This document shows positions 42,892 through 52,354 of a stretch of 64,000 nt of DNA, piece after piece. The stretch is from Henricia sp. BOLD:AAB3569 (taxonomy: Eukaryota > Echinodermata > Asteroidea > Spinulosida > Echinasteridae), in NCBI GenBank assembly GCA_037783545.1, contig JBBELK010000112.1, positions 1 through 64,000 of the forward strand, given 5' to 3'. The notes under the pieces are model-generated. The model did not search any database. It was not told where the DNA came from and worked only from the letters and a program-made list of their open reading frames with translations. The first letter of the stretch is position 1, and every line of letters starts with the position of its first letter. Position numbers and translations under genes: made by a program.

Positions 42892-43989
42892 TTAATATTG
42901 AAGACTATTAAATCTACCCTCTCTAATCACTAATTGCGAGTCCATAACCAAATAGATATAACACTTTAATTGGCCGGTCGTCTCGTCGGCCGACGTCAGC
43001 TCAATCTGGATACCGCCGCCGTGAGAGCCAATGTGCCTGCCGCTTCCGTGAGCAGAGTTATCGTCGAAAGTCCTGAAATCTAGCCAAAGGGCGTATTTGT
43101 CGGTCAGGTACTTGGCCATCGTAATAGGAGTCATTTCTGTGTATTTCGACACGGCCGACGGCACATGCGTCCCAGGGTCGTCTACAAAGTACTTGCAAAT
43201 CTCGCCAAAGTGTTGATCGCGCCTAAACTCTGGAACGTACAACGCTTCCGGCATTCCCTCGACTTGAACTTTTACTTTAGTCAAGTCTGGGTTATAACTG
43301 TTTTGCGGGTTCTTGTCGGTCAGGTCCTTGAAAATTAAAAACACGCCCTTTAAGCTCTTTACGTTGGTGTTAATGTTGAGAGTCCACGCGTTGTCAGTTT
43401 TATTTAGAATCTTTTCGTATTGTCGGTGTACTCTGTCGAAATAAAAAGAAAGTCCACTCTTGTACCTGCTTTTAATTTGACTAGCTAGTCTAGAATCATT
43501 TATTACTTCATACTGCAATTTCAAGTGAGTAATCTTGTAAGTCGCGGCGTCGTCTGTAGACTTTACTACCCTAGCGTGATCGTTCCACTTTATGGCAAAC
43601 GACAGTTTACCCTCTAATCCACTCGGGTAAAACGGGTGATGGTCGGTTAAAATTCCAATGTCTAACGAAATGGCGTAAAACTTGCCGTAAGCGTTTGCCA
43701 CCGCCACGTCGCCCTTGTCTGTTTTTACCGCGTCGTCGGCTTCCGTCCTGAGTTTAGTTACGTTTTCTTTTTCAATACCAAAAAGGCTTAAATTATTTTG
43801 GTGATGAGTCGATATCCAGTGATCTTTATAAGACTGATAGACGTCGAAATCGTCCAAGTTGTAAATCTCGTTGCCGTTCATAGAAATTCGCATCTGCTTT
43901 ACGATATTGCGAGACACGTTGTTGTAAAGGGTTTTGTTATCGTCCGTGTCGCTATTTAATACTATTCTAAATATCAACAATGCCGTGCC
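42892..43989 (-). pseudogene. Capsid protein copy 2, 5'-truncated
   Basis: Carries capsid residues about 59-423, then joins at 43989/43990 to the 3' flank of the 100-aa gene of unit 3. Upstream in frame a stop is reached before any ATG, and the first internal Met lies in the KQMRISMNG segment. It therefore lacks a normal start and would make, at most, a shortened protein. Confidence 0.85.
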
Positions 43990-44017
43990 GAGTAACTCGC
44001 CACATTTTTACTAGCGA

Positions 44018-44320
44018 CTAATTTATATATATATATATCAACGCCCCAACGCCTATTACAGCCGCAAATGCGTACCACTCGTAGTTGTTGACGCCGCTTT
44101 CTGTCGGAGTACTATCAGAGACCTTTAGTTCATTAGCCGCCTCTCTCAACTTGACATTTTGCTCTTTAATAAGTTTGTTGTGCGCGGCGAGTTTCTTGCC
44201 GAGTTGTACTCGTTTAGGATCTTTTTGTTTTGTAGCGGTTACCTTTTTGACTGTAGGTTCTGGTTTGATCTCTTCTACGTTACCAGTTTCCTCGACTTTA
44301 GTATCTATAGCACTATCCAT
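44018..44320 (-). CDS. 100-aa module protein, copy 3
   Basis: Identical in sequence to copy 2, including the (TA)7 tract that terminates it. See the copy at 41228-41530 for domains. Confidence 0.65.
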   Translation of the reverse strand: MDSAIDTKVEETGNVEEIKPEPTVKKVTATKQKDPKRVQLGKKLAAHNKLIKEQNVKLREAANELKVSDSTPTESGVNNYEWYAFAAVIGVGALIYIYIN

Positions 44321-44352
44321 TTTATTATAACTATATTATAATTTAATTAAAA

Positions 44353-45012
44353 TCAATTTTCTTCGTCTTCTTTTTCTGATTGCAATTCATTTACAGTTTC
44401 AACTACAGTTTCACTTTCTGCTTCTACAACTTCAACGTGACTAGCCGTAATTAAAAACGTGGTCAACGGGCCGACCAAGTGTCCGTAATTGAAGTAAACC
44501 CCGCTAAGCAATCTACTCACGCTCGAGTTTACCGCCGGATTAGTCTCTAATTCAATGTGAAGTTTTGTCTCGTCGTCCAATTTTAATCTTAATTTTCCTA
44601 TACCGAATTTGGGTAACGCAAATTTTACAATCTTGGTAAAGGCCGTGATTATCGGCAACCCGAGCCCTTTTATCATCTCCGCTCCAATCTCTGTCTCGTA
44701 TAGTTGTTCGAGTTTAGTCAGCGTCTCGTCGTTCATAGCCTCGACTTCTTTTTGAGAGTAGTCTTTACCGAGATACGATTTAGATTTGCCCGCGGCGACG
44801 ACTTCCAACATTTTGCTCTTCAAATCCGGATTTCCTTCTCTCATTACGCTAGCCAATTCCATTTTAGTTTTAAATATAGACGCTATTTTATTATATAGCT
44901 TTTTTACATAAGTTAATTCGCCGTTTAACTTGTATAATTGATAAGTAATTGTAGATAGCAACGTCAATACGCCTATCTGGTATAAATAATTTATTGCGTT
45001 ACAACTGTCCAT
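44353..45012 (-). CDS. 219-aa conserved Polinton protein, copy 3
   Basis: Same as the copy at 41563-42222 except Ile for Val in KLH-x-ELE. It starts MDSCNAINYLYQIG at 45012, 48 bases after the ATPase stop. Confidence 0.6.
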   Translation of the reverse strand: MDSCNAINYLYQIGVLTLLSTITYQLYKLNGELTYVKKLYNKIASIFKTKMELASVMREGNPDLKSKMLEVVAAGKSKSYLGKDYSQKEVEAMNDETLTKLEQLYETEIGAEMIKGLGLPIITAFTKIVKFALPKFGIGKLRLKLDDETKLHIELETNPAVNSSVSRLLSGVYFNYGHLVGPLTTFLITASHVEVVEAESETVVETVNELQSEKEDEEN

Positions 45013-45059
45013 TATCTATAATACCAAACGCGGTTATTTACAACGAAAAACGTAATTAT

Positions 45060-45680
45060 TTACAATACCCTAAAAGTTACCGGAGGATCGGTCTTCAATA
45101 TCAGCTTTGTGAACTTTATATTCTTCAACTTGTGCTCTATCTCTTCTAATTCTTCTCTGGGTACTCCTCTATTTTCCTTCATACACTGGTTAAAAGATCC
45201 CTCGTCTTTGCAATAAAACATGGCTATCCACTCTGTCTGCTCTCTAAAATCCTTTAGCACGCTGTTGTATTTTTGGGTAAGCAACCAGCAAGAGTGATTG
45301 TCGTGTCGCCCGCTCATAGCCAAATTTGATAACTCGCAATTTTCGCAGTCTTTCAGACTCTTGCGGTATTTTAGGTCTTGTCTAGAGCTGCAGTCGTCTA
45401 TGATAAACAGCGTGTGAAACCCCTTTAAGACGCTTCTGTATGCGCTGAGCGCCTGATTTAAATCTATTCTGTCCAAGTCGTTTAGCACCACGCACTCGTC
45501 GCTAGTTATCCACTCGTAGTTGTAGTATGTCTTGTTTTTATACACGGTCGGACATAGAATTACTACGTATTCAAAGTTGTCTTTATACGCACTCGACAGT
45601 AAATCTAAAATAAACTTGGTCTTGCCAGATTTCGTTCTTCCGCATATCAACGCGCAGTGGGGCTCTGTCGGTAGTTTCAT
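45060..45680 (-). CDS. A32-like genome-packaging ATPase, copy 3 (206 aa)
   Basis: Intact, with Walker A GRTKSGKT and Walker B FIIDDC. It starts 1 base after the capsid stop, so capsid and ATPase are tightly coupled, and the TAATATTAAAATG start context lies inside the 3' end of the capsid gene. Confidence 0.9.
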   Translation of the reverse strand: MKLPTEPHCALICGRTKSGKTKFILDLLSSAYKDNFEYVVILCPTVYKNKTYYNYEWITSDECVVLNDLDRIDLNQALSAYRSVLKGFHTLFIIDDCSSRQDLKYRKSLKDCENCELSNLAMSGRHDNHSCWLLTQKYNSVLKDFREQTEWIAMFYCKDEGSFNQCMKENRGVPREELEEIEHKLKNIKFTKLILKTDPPVTFRVL

Positions 45681-45681
45681 T

Positions 45682-46953
45682 TTAATATTGAAGACTATTA
45701 AATCTACCCTCTCTAATCACTAATTGCGAGTCCATAACCAAATAGATATAACACTTTAATTGGCCGGTCGTCTCGTCGGCCGACGTCAGCTCAATCTGGA
45801 TACCGCCGCCGTGAGAGCCAATGTGCCTGCCGCTTCCGTGAGCAGAGTTATCGTCGAAAGTCCTGAAATCTAGCCAAAGGGCGTATTTGTCGGTCAGGTA
45901 CTTGGCCATCGTAATAGGAGTCATTTCTGTGTATTTCGACACGGCCGACGGCACATGCGTCCCAGGGTCGTCTACAAAGTACTTGCAAATCTCGCCAAAG
46001 TGTTGATCGCGCCTAAACTCTGGAACGTACAACGCTTCCGGCATTCCCTCGACTTGAACTTTTACTTTAGTCAAGTCTGGGTTATAACTGTTTTGCGGGT
46101 TCTTGTCGGTCAGGTCCTTGAAAATTAAAAACACGCCCTTTAAGCTCTTTACGTTGGTGTTAATGTTGAGAGTCCACGCGTTGTCAGTTTTATTTAGAAT
46201 CTTTTCGTATTGTCGGTGTACTCTGTCGAAATAAAAAGAAAGTCCACTCTTGTACCTGCTTTTAATTTGACTAGCTAGTCTAGAATCATTTATTACTTCA
46301 TACTGCAATTTCAAGTGAGTAATCTTGTAAGTCGCGGCGTCGTCTGTAGACTTTACTACCCTAGCGTGATCGTTCCACTTTATGGCAAACGACAGTTTAC
46401 CCTCTAATCCACTCGGGTAAAACGGGTGATGGTCGGTTAAAATTCCAATGTCTAACGAAATGGCGTAAAACTTGCCGTAAGCGTTTGCCACCGCCACGTC
46501 GCCCTTGTCTGTTTTTACCGCGTCGTCGGCTTCCGTCCTGAGTTTAGTTACGTTTTCTTTTTCAATACCAAAAAGGCTTAAATTATTTTGGTGATGAGTC
46601 GATATCCAGTGATCTTTATAAGACTGATAGACGTCGTAATCGTCCAAGTTGTAAATCTCGTTGCCGTTCATAGAAATTCGCATCTGCTTTACGATATTGC
46701 GAGACACGTTGTTGTAAAGGGTTTTGTTATCGTCCGTGTCGCTATTTAATACTATTCTAAATATCAACAATGCCGTGCCCGGAATCAACACGTCGTCGTT
46801 GGTCAATTTGGGGAAATCTAGATTAAAAGTACTGCCGGCGCTCGCGGTCTCGGCAGATACCTCGGAGCAAATTAATCTTCTCTGGCCTTTAATAGAATTT
46901 GGGTTTTTGATTTCTCTGTAAGGACCAATTTTCTCTCCAAAGTGCCTATTCAT
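45682..46953 (-). CDS. Putative double-jelly-roll major capsid protein, complete copy (423 aa)
   Basis: The only full-length copy. ATG at 46953. Features include VLIPGTALLIFRI near residue 60, NVSRNIVKQMRISMNGNEIY (~85-100), LSFYFDRVHRQYEKIL (~235), ALWLDFRTFDDNSAHGSGR (~365) and MDSQLVIREGRFNSLQY at the C terminus. I recognise this as the capsid-type protein of invertebrate Polintons; it forms the icosahedral shell in the predicted virion. At 423 residues it is shorter than many Polinton capsid proteins, so direct structure prediction would be a useful test. It shares an AT-rich divergent promoter region (46954-47013) with the 142-aa gene. Confidence 0.78.
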   Translation of the reverse strand: MNRHFGEKIGPYREIKNPNSIKGQRRLICSEVSAETASAGSTFNLDFPKLTNDDVLIPGTALLIFRIVLNSDTDDNKTLYNNVSRNIVKQMRISMNGNEIYNLDDYDVYQSYKDHWISTHHQNNLSLFGIEKENVTKLRTEADDAVKTDKGDVAVANAYGKFYAISLDIGILTDHHPFYPSGLEGKLSFAIKWNDHARVVKSTDDAATYKITHLKLQYEVINDSRLASQIKSRYKSGLSFYFDRVHRQYEKILNKTDNAWTLNINTNVKSLKGVFLIFKDLTDKNPQNSYNPDLTKVKVQVEGMPEALYVPEFRRDQHFGEICKYFVDDPGTHVPSAVSKYTEMTPITMAKYLTDKYALWLDFRTFDDNSAHGSGRHIGSHGGGIQIELTSADETTGQLKCYIYLVMDSQLVIREGRFNSLQY

Positions 46954-47013
46954 CTTTATTTTAATATATAAAAGTGATAATTTTATATTTAAATTTTTAC
47001 CGCTTTAATTAAA
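46954..47013. promoter_or_regulatory. Divergent promoter between capsid and 142-aa genes
   Basis: Sixty bases, almost all A/T, with TTTTATATATTAAAATAAAG before the capsid ATG on the minus strand and TTTTATATTTAAAT...TTAATTAAAATG before the rightward gene. The short spacing implies very short leaders. Confidence 0.45.
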
Positions 47014-47442
47014 ATGGTGTCGATAGCGATGATGCTTGGTGGAGCCGTAGTTAACGCTCTTGCATTTACTGGATCAAATTTCATATTTTCTAAACTCGGA
47101 AAAGACGACGTAGAACGTAAACGACACGACTTGGCGTTAGAACAACTTACTACCGCTAAGCAGCAATTTGAAAAGAGCCGCTTAAAATATTTAGATTACT
47201 TAAACGACCGGCTTAAAAAAGAAGCTCACGCTCAGCGTACTTTTAGAGACGTCGACGAGGCGCTGTACGAGTACAACCAGCTCACCGGCGAAGATAAAAA
47301 AAATGCCGGTTGGGTTAACTCGCGAGCCGAAATTGTCCGACTTTTACACCAAGCCAGAACACGTAAAAGACAGCGAGCTAGTATTCATCGTGGGAGGTCT
47401 GGGTTTACTGAAATTTTTGGTTTACAAATATATCTAAATTAA
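47014..47442 (+). CDS. Conserved Polinton protein upstream of integrase (142 aa)
   Basis: MVSIAMMLGGAVVNALAFTG is a hydrophobic N-terminal segment, followed by a long charged helix (KRHDLALEQLTTAKQQFEKS...LNDRLKKEAHAQRTFRDVDEAL). Proteins with this opening and the HDLA-x-EQL/A-x-TF-x-DVDEA signature sit directly before the integrase in many invertebrate Polintons, in my recollection. The frame is intact and the gene ends 9 bases before the integrase start. Function unknown. Confidence 0.65.
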   Translation: MVSIAMMLGGAVVNALAFTGSNFIFSKLGKDDVERKRHDLALEQLTTAKQQFEKSRLKYLDYLNDRLKKEAHAQRTFRDVDEALYEYNQLTGEDKKNAGWVNSRAEIVRLLHQARTRKRQRASIHRGRSGFTEIFGLQIYLN

Positions 47443-47451
47443 ATAAATACT

Positions 47452-48437
47452 ATGAACGACGAGAAATTTGGCAAGTTGTATTACGGGCCGAGGGGGTACT
47501 GGAAGGGCGATGGTGCGGTTAAGAATTTAGCTAAAAAGCAAAGACGAGTGAAGCAGAATCTAGAAATTGGTTGCGCAAACGTGCAATGTGGCAAATTTAT
47601 CTGCCCCCTCCGACGTATATACCCAGGCCTACTTCTTTAAATTCTAGTTACGGCGTACTAAACGTCGTGCATCAGGCCGACTTGTTGTTTTTGCCCTACG
47701 ACAAAGTTGGCTCTAAAACTTTCAAATACGCGTTGACGGTCGTGGACGTCGCGAGTAGATATAAAGAAGCCGAGCCGCTAACTTCTAAGACAGCGGATCA
47801 AGTTACCAACGCCATTAACAAAATTTATGGGCGATCGCCTTTGACGTGGCCAAAGATTATTAAAGTAGACCCGGGTAGAGAGTTTATGGGTAGTTTTAGC
47901 GCGCTCATGAGTAAAAATGGCGTTATAGTACAACGCGGCATACCCGGCTTACATCGAGCCCAGGGTATAGTAGAGAGATTTAACAGGTCATTAGCCGAGG
48001 TATTATTCGGCCATCAATACTCGGAAGAAATGCTCGACCCAAAGTCTAGAAATACAGAGTGGGTAAAGAGACTGCCCGACGTAATAAAAGCTATGAACGA
48101 CGAGGTAACGCGTTTAATCGGTAAGAAGCCTATAGACGCCATTAAATTGAAGCGAGTCGAGCAAACTCCCGCCGCGCCCGGCGTTAAAGAGACGCCCTTA
48201 AAAATTGGTAAAGATTTAGTCAGGTATATGTATCAGCCGGGTGAATCAGAGGGTGGTGAAAGGAGACGAGCGACTGATCCCATATGGTCTCTTAAAACGT
48301 TTACGATCAAAGAGTACACGCGCACGCGCGGTCAACCAATCTTGTATTATTTAAACGACCCCGCCCCAAAGAGGTCTTTTGTGCGACAAGAGCTTCAAGT
48401 AGTGCCCGCGGGCACTGAGTTACCGCCTGTAGAGTAG
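47452..48437 (+). pseudogene. INT: Polinton integrase (retroviral type), one frameshift
   Basis: ATG at 47452 gives KLYYGPRGYWKGDGAVKNLA, the usual N-terminal part, then the frame is lost near 47530-47550. From about 47555 a second frame carries RKRAMWQIYLPPPTYIPRP and the catalytic core: HQADLLFLP (first Asp), TVVDVASRYKEAEPL, KVDPGREFMG (second Asp) and GIVERFNRSLAEV (Glu), with 34 residues between the last Asp and Glu. A C-terminal SH3/chromo-like tail (WSLKTFTIKEYTRTRGQP...YYL) follows. It joins host DNA in retroviruses and Polintons. It ends in the polymerase gene's 3' end (43-bp convergent overlap). Confidence 0.88.
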
Positions 48438-51400
48438 TGTCCGTACGCTAGGGTATTTATGCCGTCGTTTAAAAGAAATCTCTTTGTATCCAGCGGCGAA
48501 ATTGCTAACTTATTCTGAGTGACTGAGTAAATTTGATGCTTTTCGCTCTTTAAAATGTTTTGATTTTCGTAAACCAGAGTAGATTTAAATAGAGATTTTT
48601 TGTACGATTCTAGCGTCAGGTTGTCTCTGACCACCGCCCTTTTAATACCTTTTGCCTTTTTGATGACGTCACTCTCAGTCTTAATTGCGTACAGTTTCGG
48701 TCTGATGCATACCGCCTCTATAATCTGTTTACCCGCGACCTCGTCTTTAAATTTTTCTATGACCTTTTTATTAGAGTCGTCGTACAGCTCGTGATCTTCC
48801 GGATAATTTGAAAAGTCGTACAAGTGCTTATACTTGGCCATGTCGGTGTACACGTCGTCGGTTTTAATTTCCAAGAGAAGACTGTCGGTATCTGTGTACA
48901 CTAGACTCGCGTTATCTTTGTACTTGCTCTTCAAATGATTGTAATAAAAGTCGTACATTAACGTTTTCGACGAGTCGAGGATAGTCATGCCGCAGTAGAT
49001 TGGCTTGTCCAGTACCGTCTTTGTCCTATACATGTTGACCATGGCCAACTTGCAGTCTTCAAATACGGTAGTAGATTCGTAATTTGGTAACGAGCACATT
49101 TTAGAAAGCTTCTTTTCGTCTTCTAATCTGACTAGCTCCGAGTTTAGTCGATTACGAACGTTTTCCATCGTCTTGCCAAAGACTGAATTGTTCATCAGCT
49201 TGAAAAAGTCTTTTTCAAAATCCGATTTTGATTCTTTGCGTAGCTGAGTGTTTTTGTCGATGTACGACTTCATCCAGGCAGTTTGCTTGAACGATAAAAT
49301 TATGTGAATCTTGGTCAACTTTAATCCTAGGTTGAGATACAGTTTTAGGGTCTGATAGTGAACGACGTATTTAGTTCTATTTTTCAGAGTGCACGTTAAC
49401 TTGTCGACGTTGGGGGGTGATAAGTCGTTTTTCTCAATTAGTCGTCGTTGGTAATTCGAAAACCACTCTTGAGATACGTTCAAGTTTTCCGGAGCTAGAG
49501 GATATTCGTTGTGTTTATCGTGTAATTCTTTTGGATATTCCAAATCTACTTCCAAAATGTATCCCCTCTCGGATTGAGCCTCCAATATCTTTAGTACGTC
49601 TTCCGTAAAGAATTTGATCTTTCTGTCGGTAAGCCATTTAAAGTCGCCGACTGGCAGCGGTTGAGACATTGCCCACCCGTACAAGTTATTGGCATCCAAA
49701 TATTGTATGAACGTGCTCGGCTTTGTTTCGTCGTAATCTTGCAAGTACTTGTTGTTTGCTCTGACGTATCGCTTGGCACCGACGCTAGAAATTCCGCCCC
49801 TTATCCCGCGCTCTACAAAAAGATGCATGTCGTAATCCGTCAGTAATTCTAGTTGAGCCTTTGAATGTTTGAGCAGTGCGTCCCAGCTGAGACCCGGAGA
49901 TGTAAAGTAATTGGCTGGGTCTAGCCCGTAGTGCTCTAGACAAGTTTGTCTAAAGTTTTGGAAAATGTCCGCCAACAACAGCGTGTCGGTCTGTACGTAC
50001 AGGTCGTGATATTCGCCCATATTAGAGATTTCAAATTCTCGCCAAGCTCTTTGAGCGTGCAAGTAGTCTTCGTCGGATACGTTACAGTTGTTTAACTTGC
50101 TATAGAATTTTGATTTTGGCGGTAATTTAGTCTCTTTAAATTTGTCGAAAGAGTCCATGTACTCGTAAGGATAAACACCCTTTTTCAAAATCAACTTGAA
50201 TTTTTCTTCGTCTTGAGTTAGAGTTTTGAGCAAGTTAAATTGCTCGCTGGGGCATATCTTACTCAGCTTATCTAGAGAGCTAGCTAAAAAGTGAAACGAG
50301 TCGACAAATCTCAGTTGACCCAGAGAAAACGAAATGTATTTTTCGGAAGTTTTTGGTATACAAAAAATGTCTCCGCTAAATTCAGAAATTCCCTGCATGA
50401 GTAAGTGCGCGTCGTAATTTTCCAAATTATGAAAAAAGACTGGGATTTTAGTTATTTTTGGTTTGATGGAGAGTTTCAAATTACAAGCGTTGTGGGCCGC
50501 GCCCCTAAAGTTGCCGGTTATATGACAGTGGTCTCTCACCTTTGAGAATGACTGCGTTTCCTTTTGGCACTTTTCGCACCAGTAAATCTCGTTATCATTA
50601 CGTTTTATTTTCTTTGACTTTGGTAACTCGCACGTACACTTTGATGGATCTAGTTGCCTGATTGGATACTCGCAAATCCAACAATTTTTTGAAGCGTTAA
50701 ATTTTGCCTCGTCTTCTTTCGTGTAAATCATGTTTTGCGCATTTTCCTTTTCAAAAAGTTTGTTTATAGCGGCTTCTTCTACTTGTAAATTTCTAAGCAA
50801 TTTTTCAACCGCGTTTTTACCCCTATAATATTTTTTACTGAGTAGGTGTCCGTCGTGTCTGACTACTACGTAAGACCACCCGCAAGCCACGTGCTTTTGA
50901 GTTTTGATGGTAGCGTTGCCCGCTTTTTCTTCGTGGGGCACGATGAGAGATTCAAAGTCTGCGTAAATTACAAACGGAGTCGGCATCTTATGCTGAGTGT
51001 TTTTAAATTTTATAACGTCTCGTCTACGATTGTATCTATCCAATTCAGTAGACGGCATGACTATTCTGCTAGCCTTTTGTTTAACGCCGAAGCAATCAAT
51101 TTTGTGTTTGTCTAATATCGTTTGACTTCCAAAATGCCGCAGACAGCGGACGCAAACGTATTTCTTGTCCTTGTGCTTGTTTTCGCAAAAAAATAATTCG
51201 TTTATATTTTTGATCCAGCAGTAGTGGTTTTTATCATCCTCCGAATATAACATCAGGTTAATGACTTCGCCCGACTCGCTTTCCGTAATGTATAGAGGGT
51301 ATATTCCATTCTTTTCGTCGTAACCAAACACGTTAATATTCATGTCGTTTTGTTTTTCAATCTTAGAGATTTGACTTATTGGGGTTGGAAATGTTATGCC

Positions 51401-51796
51401 TTTAAAATTTAACCCGTCTTCTTCTTTATAAATTGTTATACGATCACGATTAACTCTACGCTTTAATTTCTTAGTAACGTCATCTAAAAGCTTGTCTTTA
51501 AATTTCCCAAGTGCGGCTCTTAATGCCCATCTTATACATTTATCGTCATCGTTTTTAACGTTGACCACGGCCTTTTTATATTTTATGTAATCCGGTAATT
51601 TAATGTAAGAGCTTCCTCTAATAGGTTTGTACTCCGTAAAGTTTATGTACAGCGTGTTTAGCTTAAACACGGACCACCCGCTCTTCTCCGTCTGAAATTC
51701 TTCTAGTTTTGCCTTTAGATTTTCTATAGTACTATTCAACGCCTTGCCAATGTCGCTGTTGTTTAAAACCAGTTCATTTCTAGTGCGGAATGTGAT
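48395..51796 (-). pseudogene. polB: Protein-primed family-B DNA polymerase, main part (>1,100 codons)
   Basis: Exonuclease motifs FVIYADFESL (~residue 260), HNLENYDAHLLM (~440) and YVQTDTLLLAD (~580); polymerase motifs YLDANNLYGWAMSQPL (A, ~680), LMNNSVFGKTMENV (B, ~850) and VYTDTDSLLLEI (C, ~950). A C2H2-like finger (CVRCLRHFGS...HKIDC) and an HNH-like Cys/His block (CWIC...CEKC...DHCHITGNFRGAAHNACN, ~350-415) lie before Exo II. All catalytic acids seem intact. The frame is open from 51796, but a TAA at 51797-51799 separates it from the start region. The C terminus runs past the usual INTLAYGHY end into the integrase gene. It copies the element's DNA in Polintons, using a terminal protein. 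Confidence 0.93.
48401..48416. terminator. Perfect palindrome at convergent gene junction 3
   Basis: AGTGCCCGCGGGCACT is a perfect 16-nt palindrome inside the overlap of integrase and polymerase 3' ends. It is the third convergent junction in the element and the third with a GC-rich inverted repeat. Confidence 0.4.
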
Positions 51797-52354
51797 TTAT
51801 TTTTCTTCAATTCCCCCCTGCGCGTTTATTTTTTTTAGAGTTACGCGTAATCCTAACTGAAAATTGTAATTTGGTTTGGTCCGTATCATTTCAAGCATTT
51901 TACCGGAAATTTTATTTCTGTTGTATTTGAAGAAATTGACGTAATCTAAATTCTCGCGACCAATTTTTATTTCGTAATTTTGAATTACGTTGGCAAAGCG
52001 CTGAGGCACTATCCCCCCAAAATCTATTGGCTTTATGGCCCCGCTGTATATAGGCCGCCAATAATTTCTTATCGACTCTAAGTAATCACCCTTTGTATAC
52101 TTGTTATTTTTGCCCGTGGCTTCAACCTTATTTATGTTATACTTGCCGATTAGCGATATCAGACTCTGTTTAGTTTGGCCTCTAATATTTTTAAACTCAT
52201 CCGCATATCGCTTGACCGTTTTTAGTAGTTGTCTTCTCGTTCCAATTTTCTCACCGACGCCAATAACGGCCGGTAGATTTTCGTCGCTAATAAACTTGGT
52301 GAGTCGTTTTTTGTTCCATCCAGAATATCCAGTTGGCTTGTGTCCACTCTTCAT
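51797..52354 (-). pseudogene. polB: N-terminal part of the DNA polymerase gene, ended by an in-frame TAA
   Basis: ATG at 52354 (TATAAAATG context, encoding MKSGHKPTGYSGWNKKRL) rather than the upstream TTG. About 185 codons: a basic SAP-like region (TKQSLISLIGKYNINKVEAT) and a segment (NYEIKIGRENLDYVNFFKYN) resembling N-terminal parts of Polinton polymerases. The TAA at 51797-51799 is followed in the same frame by the polymerase. I therefore read this as one gene interrupted by a stop; an independent small gene is the alternative. Confidence 0.7.

Larger units (their letters stand above)
41200..43989 (-). repeat. Module unit 2 (2,790 bp, middle)
   Basis: Offset exactly 2,790 bp from unit 3, with only a few substitutions seen (for example HVELE versus HIELE in the 219-aa gene, DDF versus DDY in the capsid). 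It carries complete 100-aa, 219-aa and ATPase genes and a capsid gene lacking its first 58 codons. Confidence 0.95.
43990..46779 (-). repeat. Module unit 3 (2,790 bp, outermost)
   Basis: The repeat ends at 46779, where the complete capsid gene continues into unique sequence. This is therefore the unit joined to the original 5' end. Confidence 0.95.

Noticed and set aside
37991..46779. Tandem units as a simple assembly artefact
   Set aside because: Unit 1 has its own deletion, extra TA, substitutions and a transposon, and units 2 and 3 also differ at a few bases, so at least two real units exist. The exact number still needs long reads.
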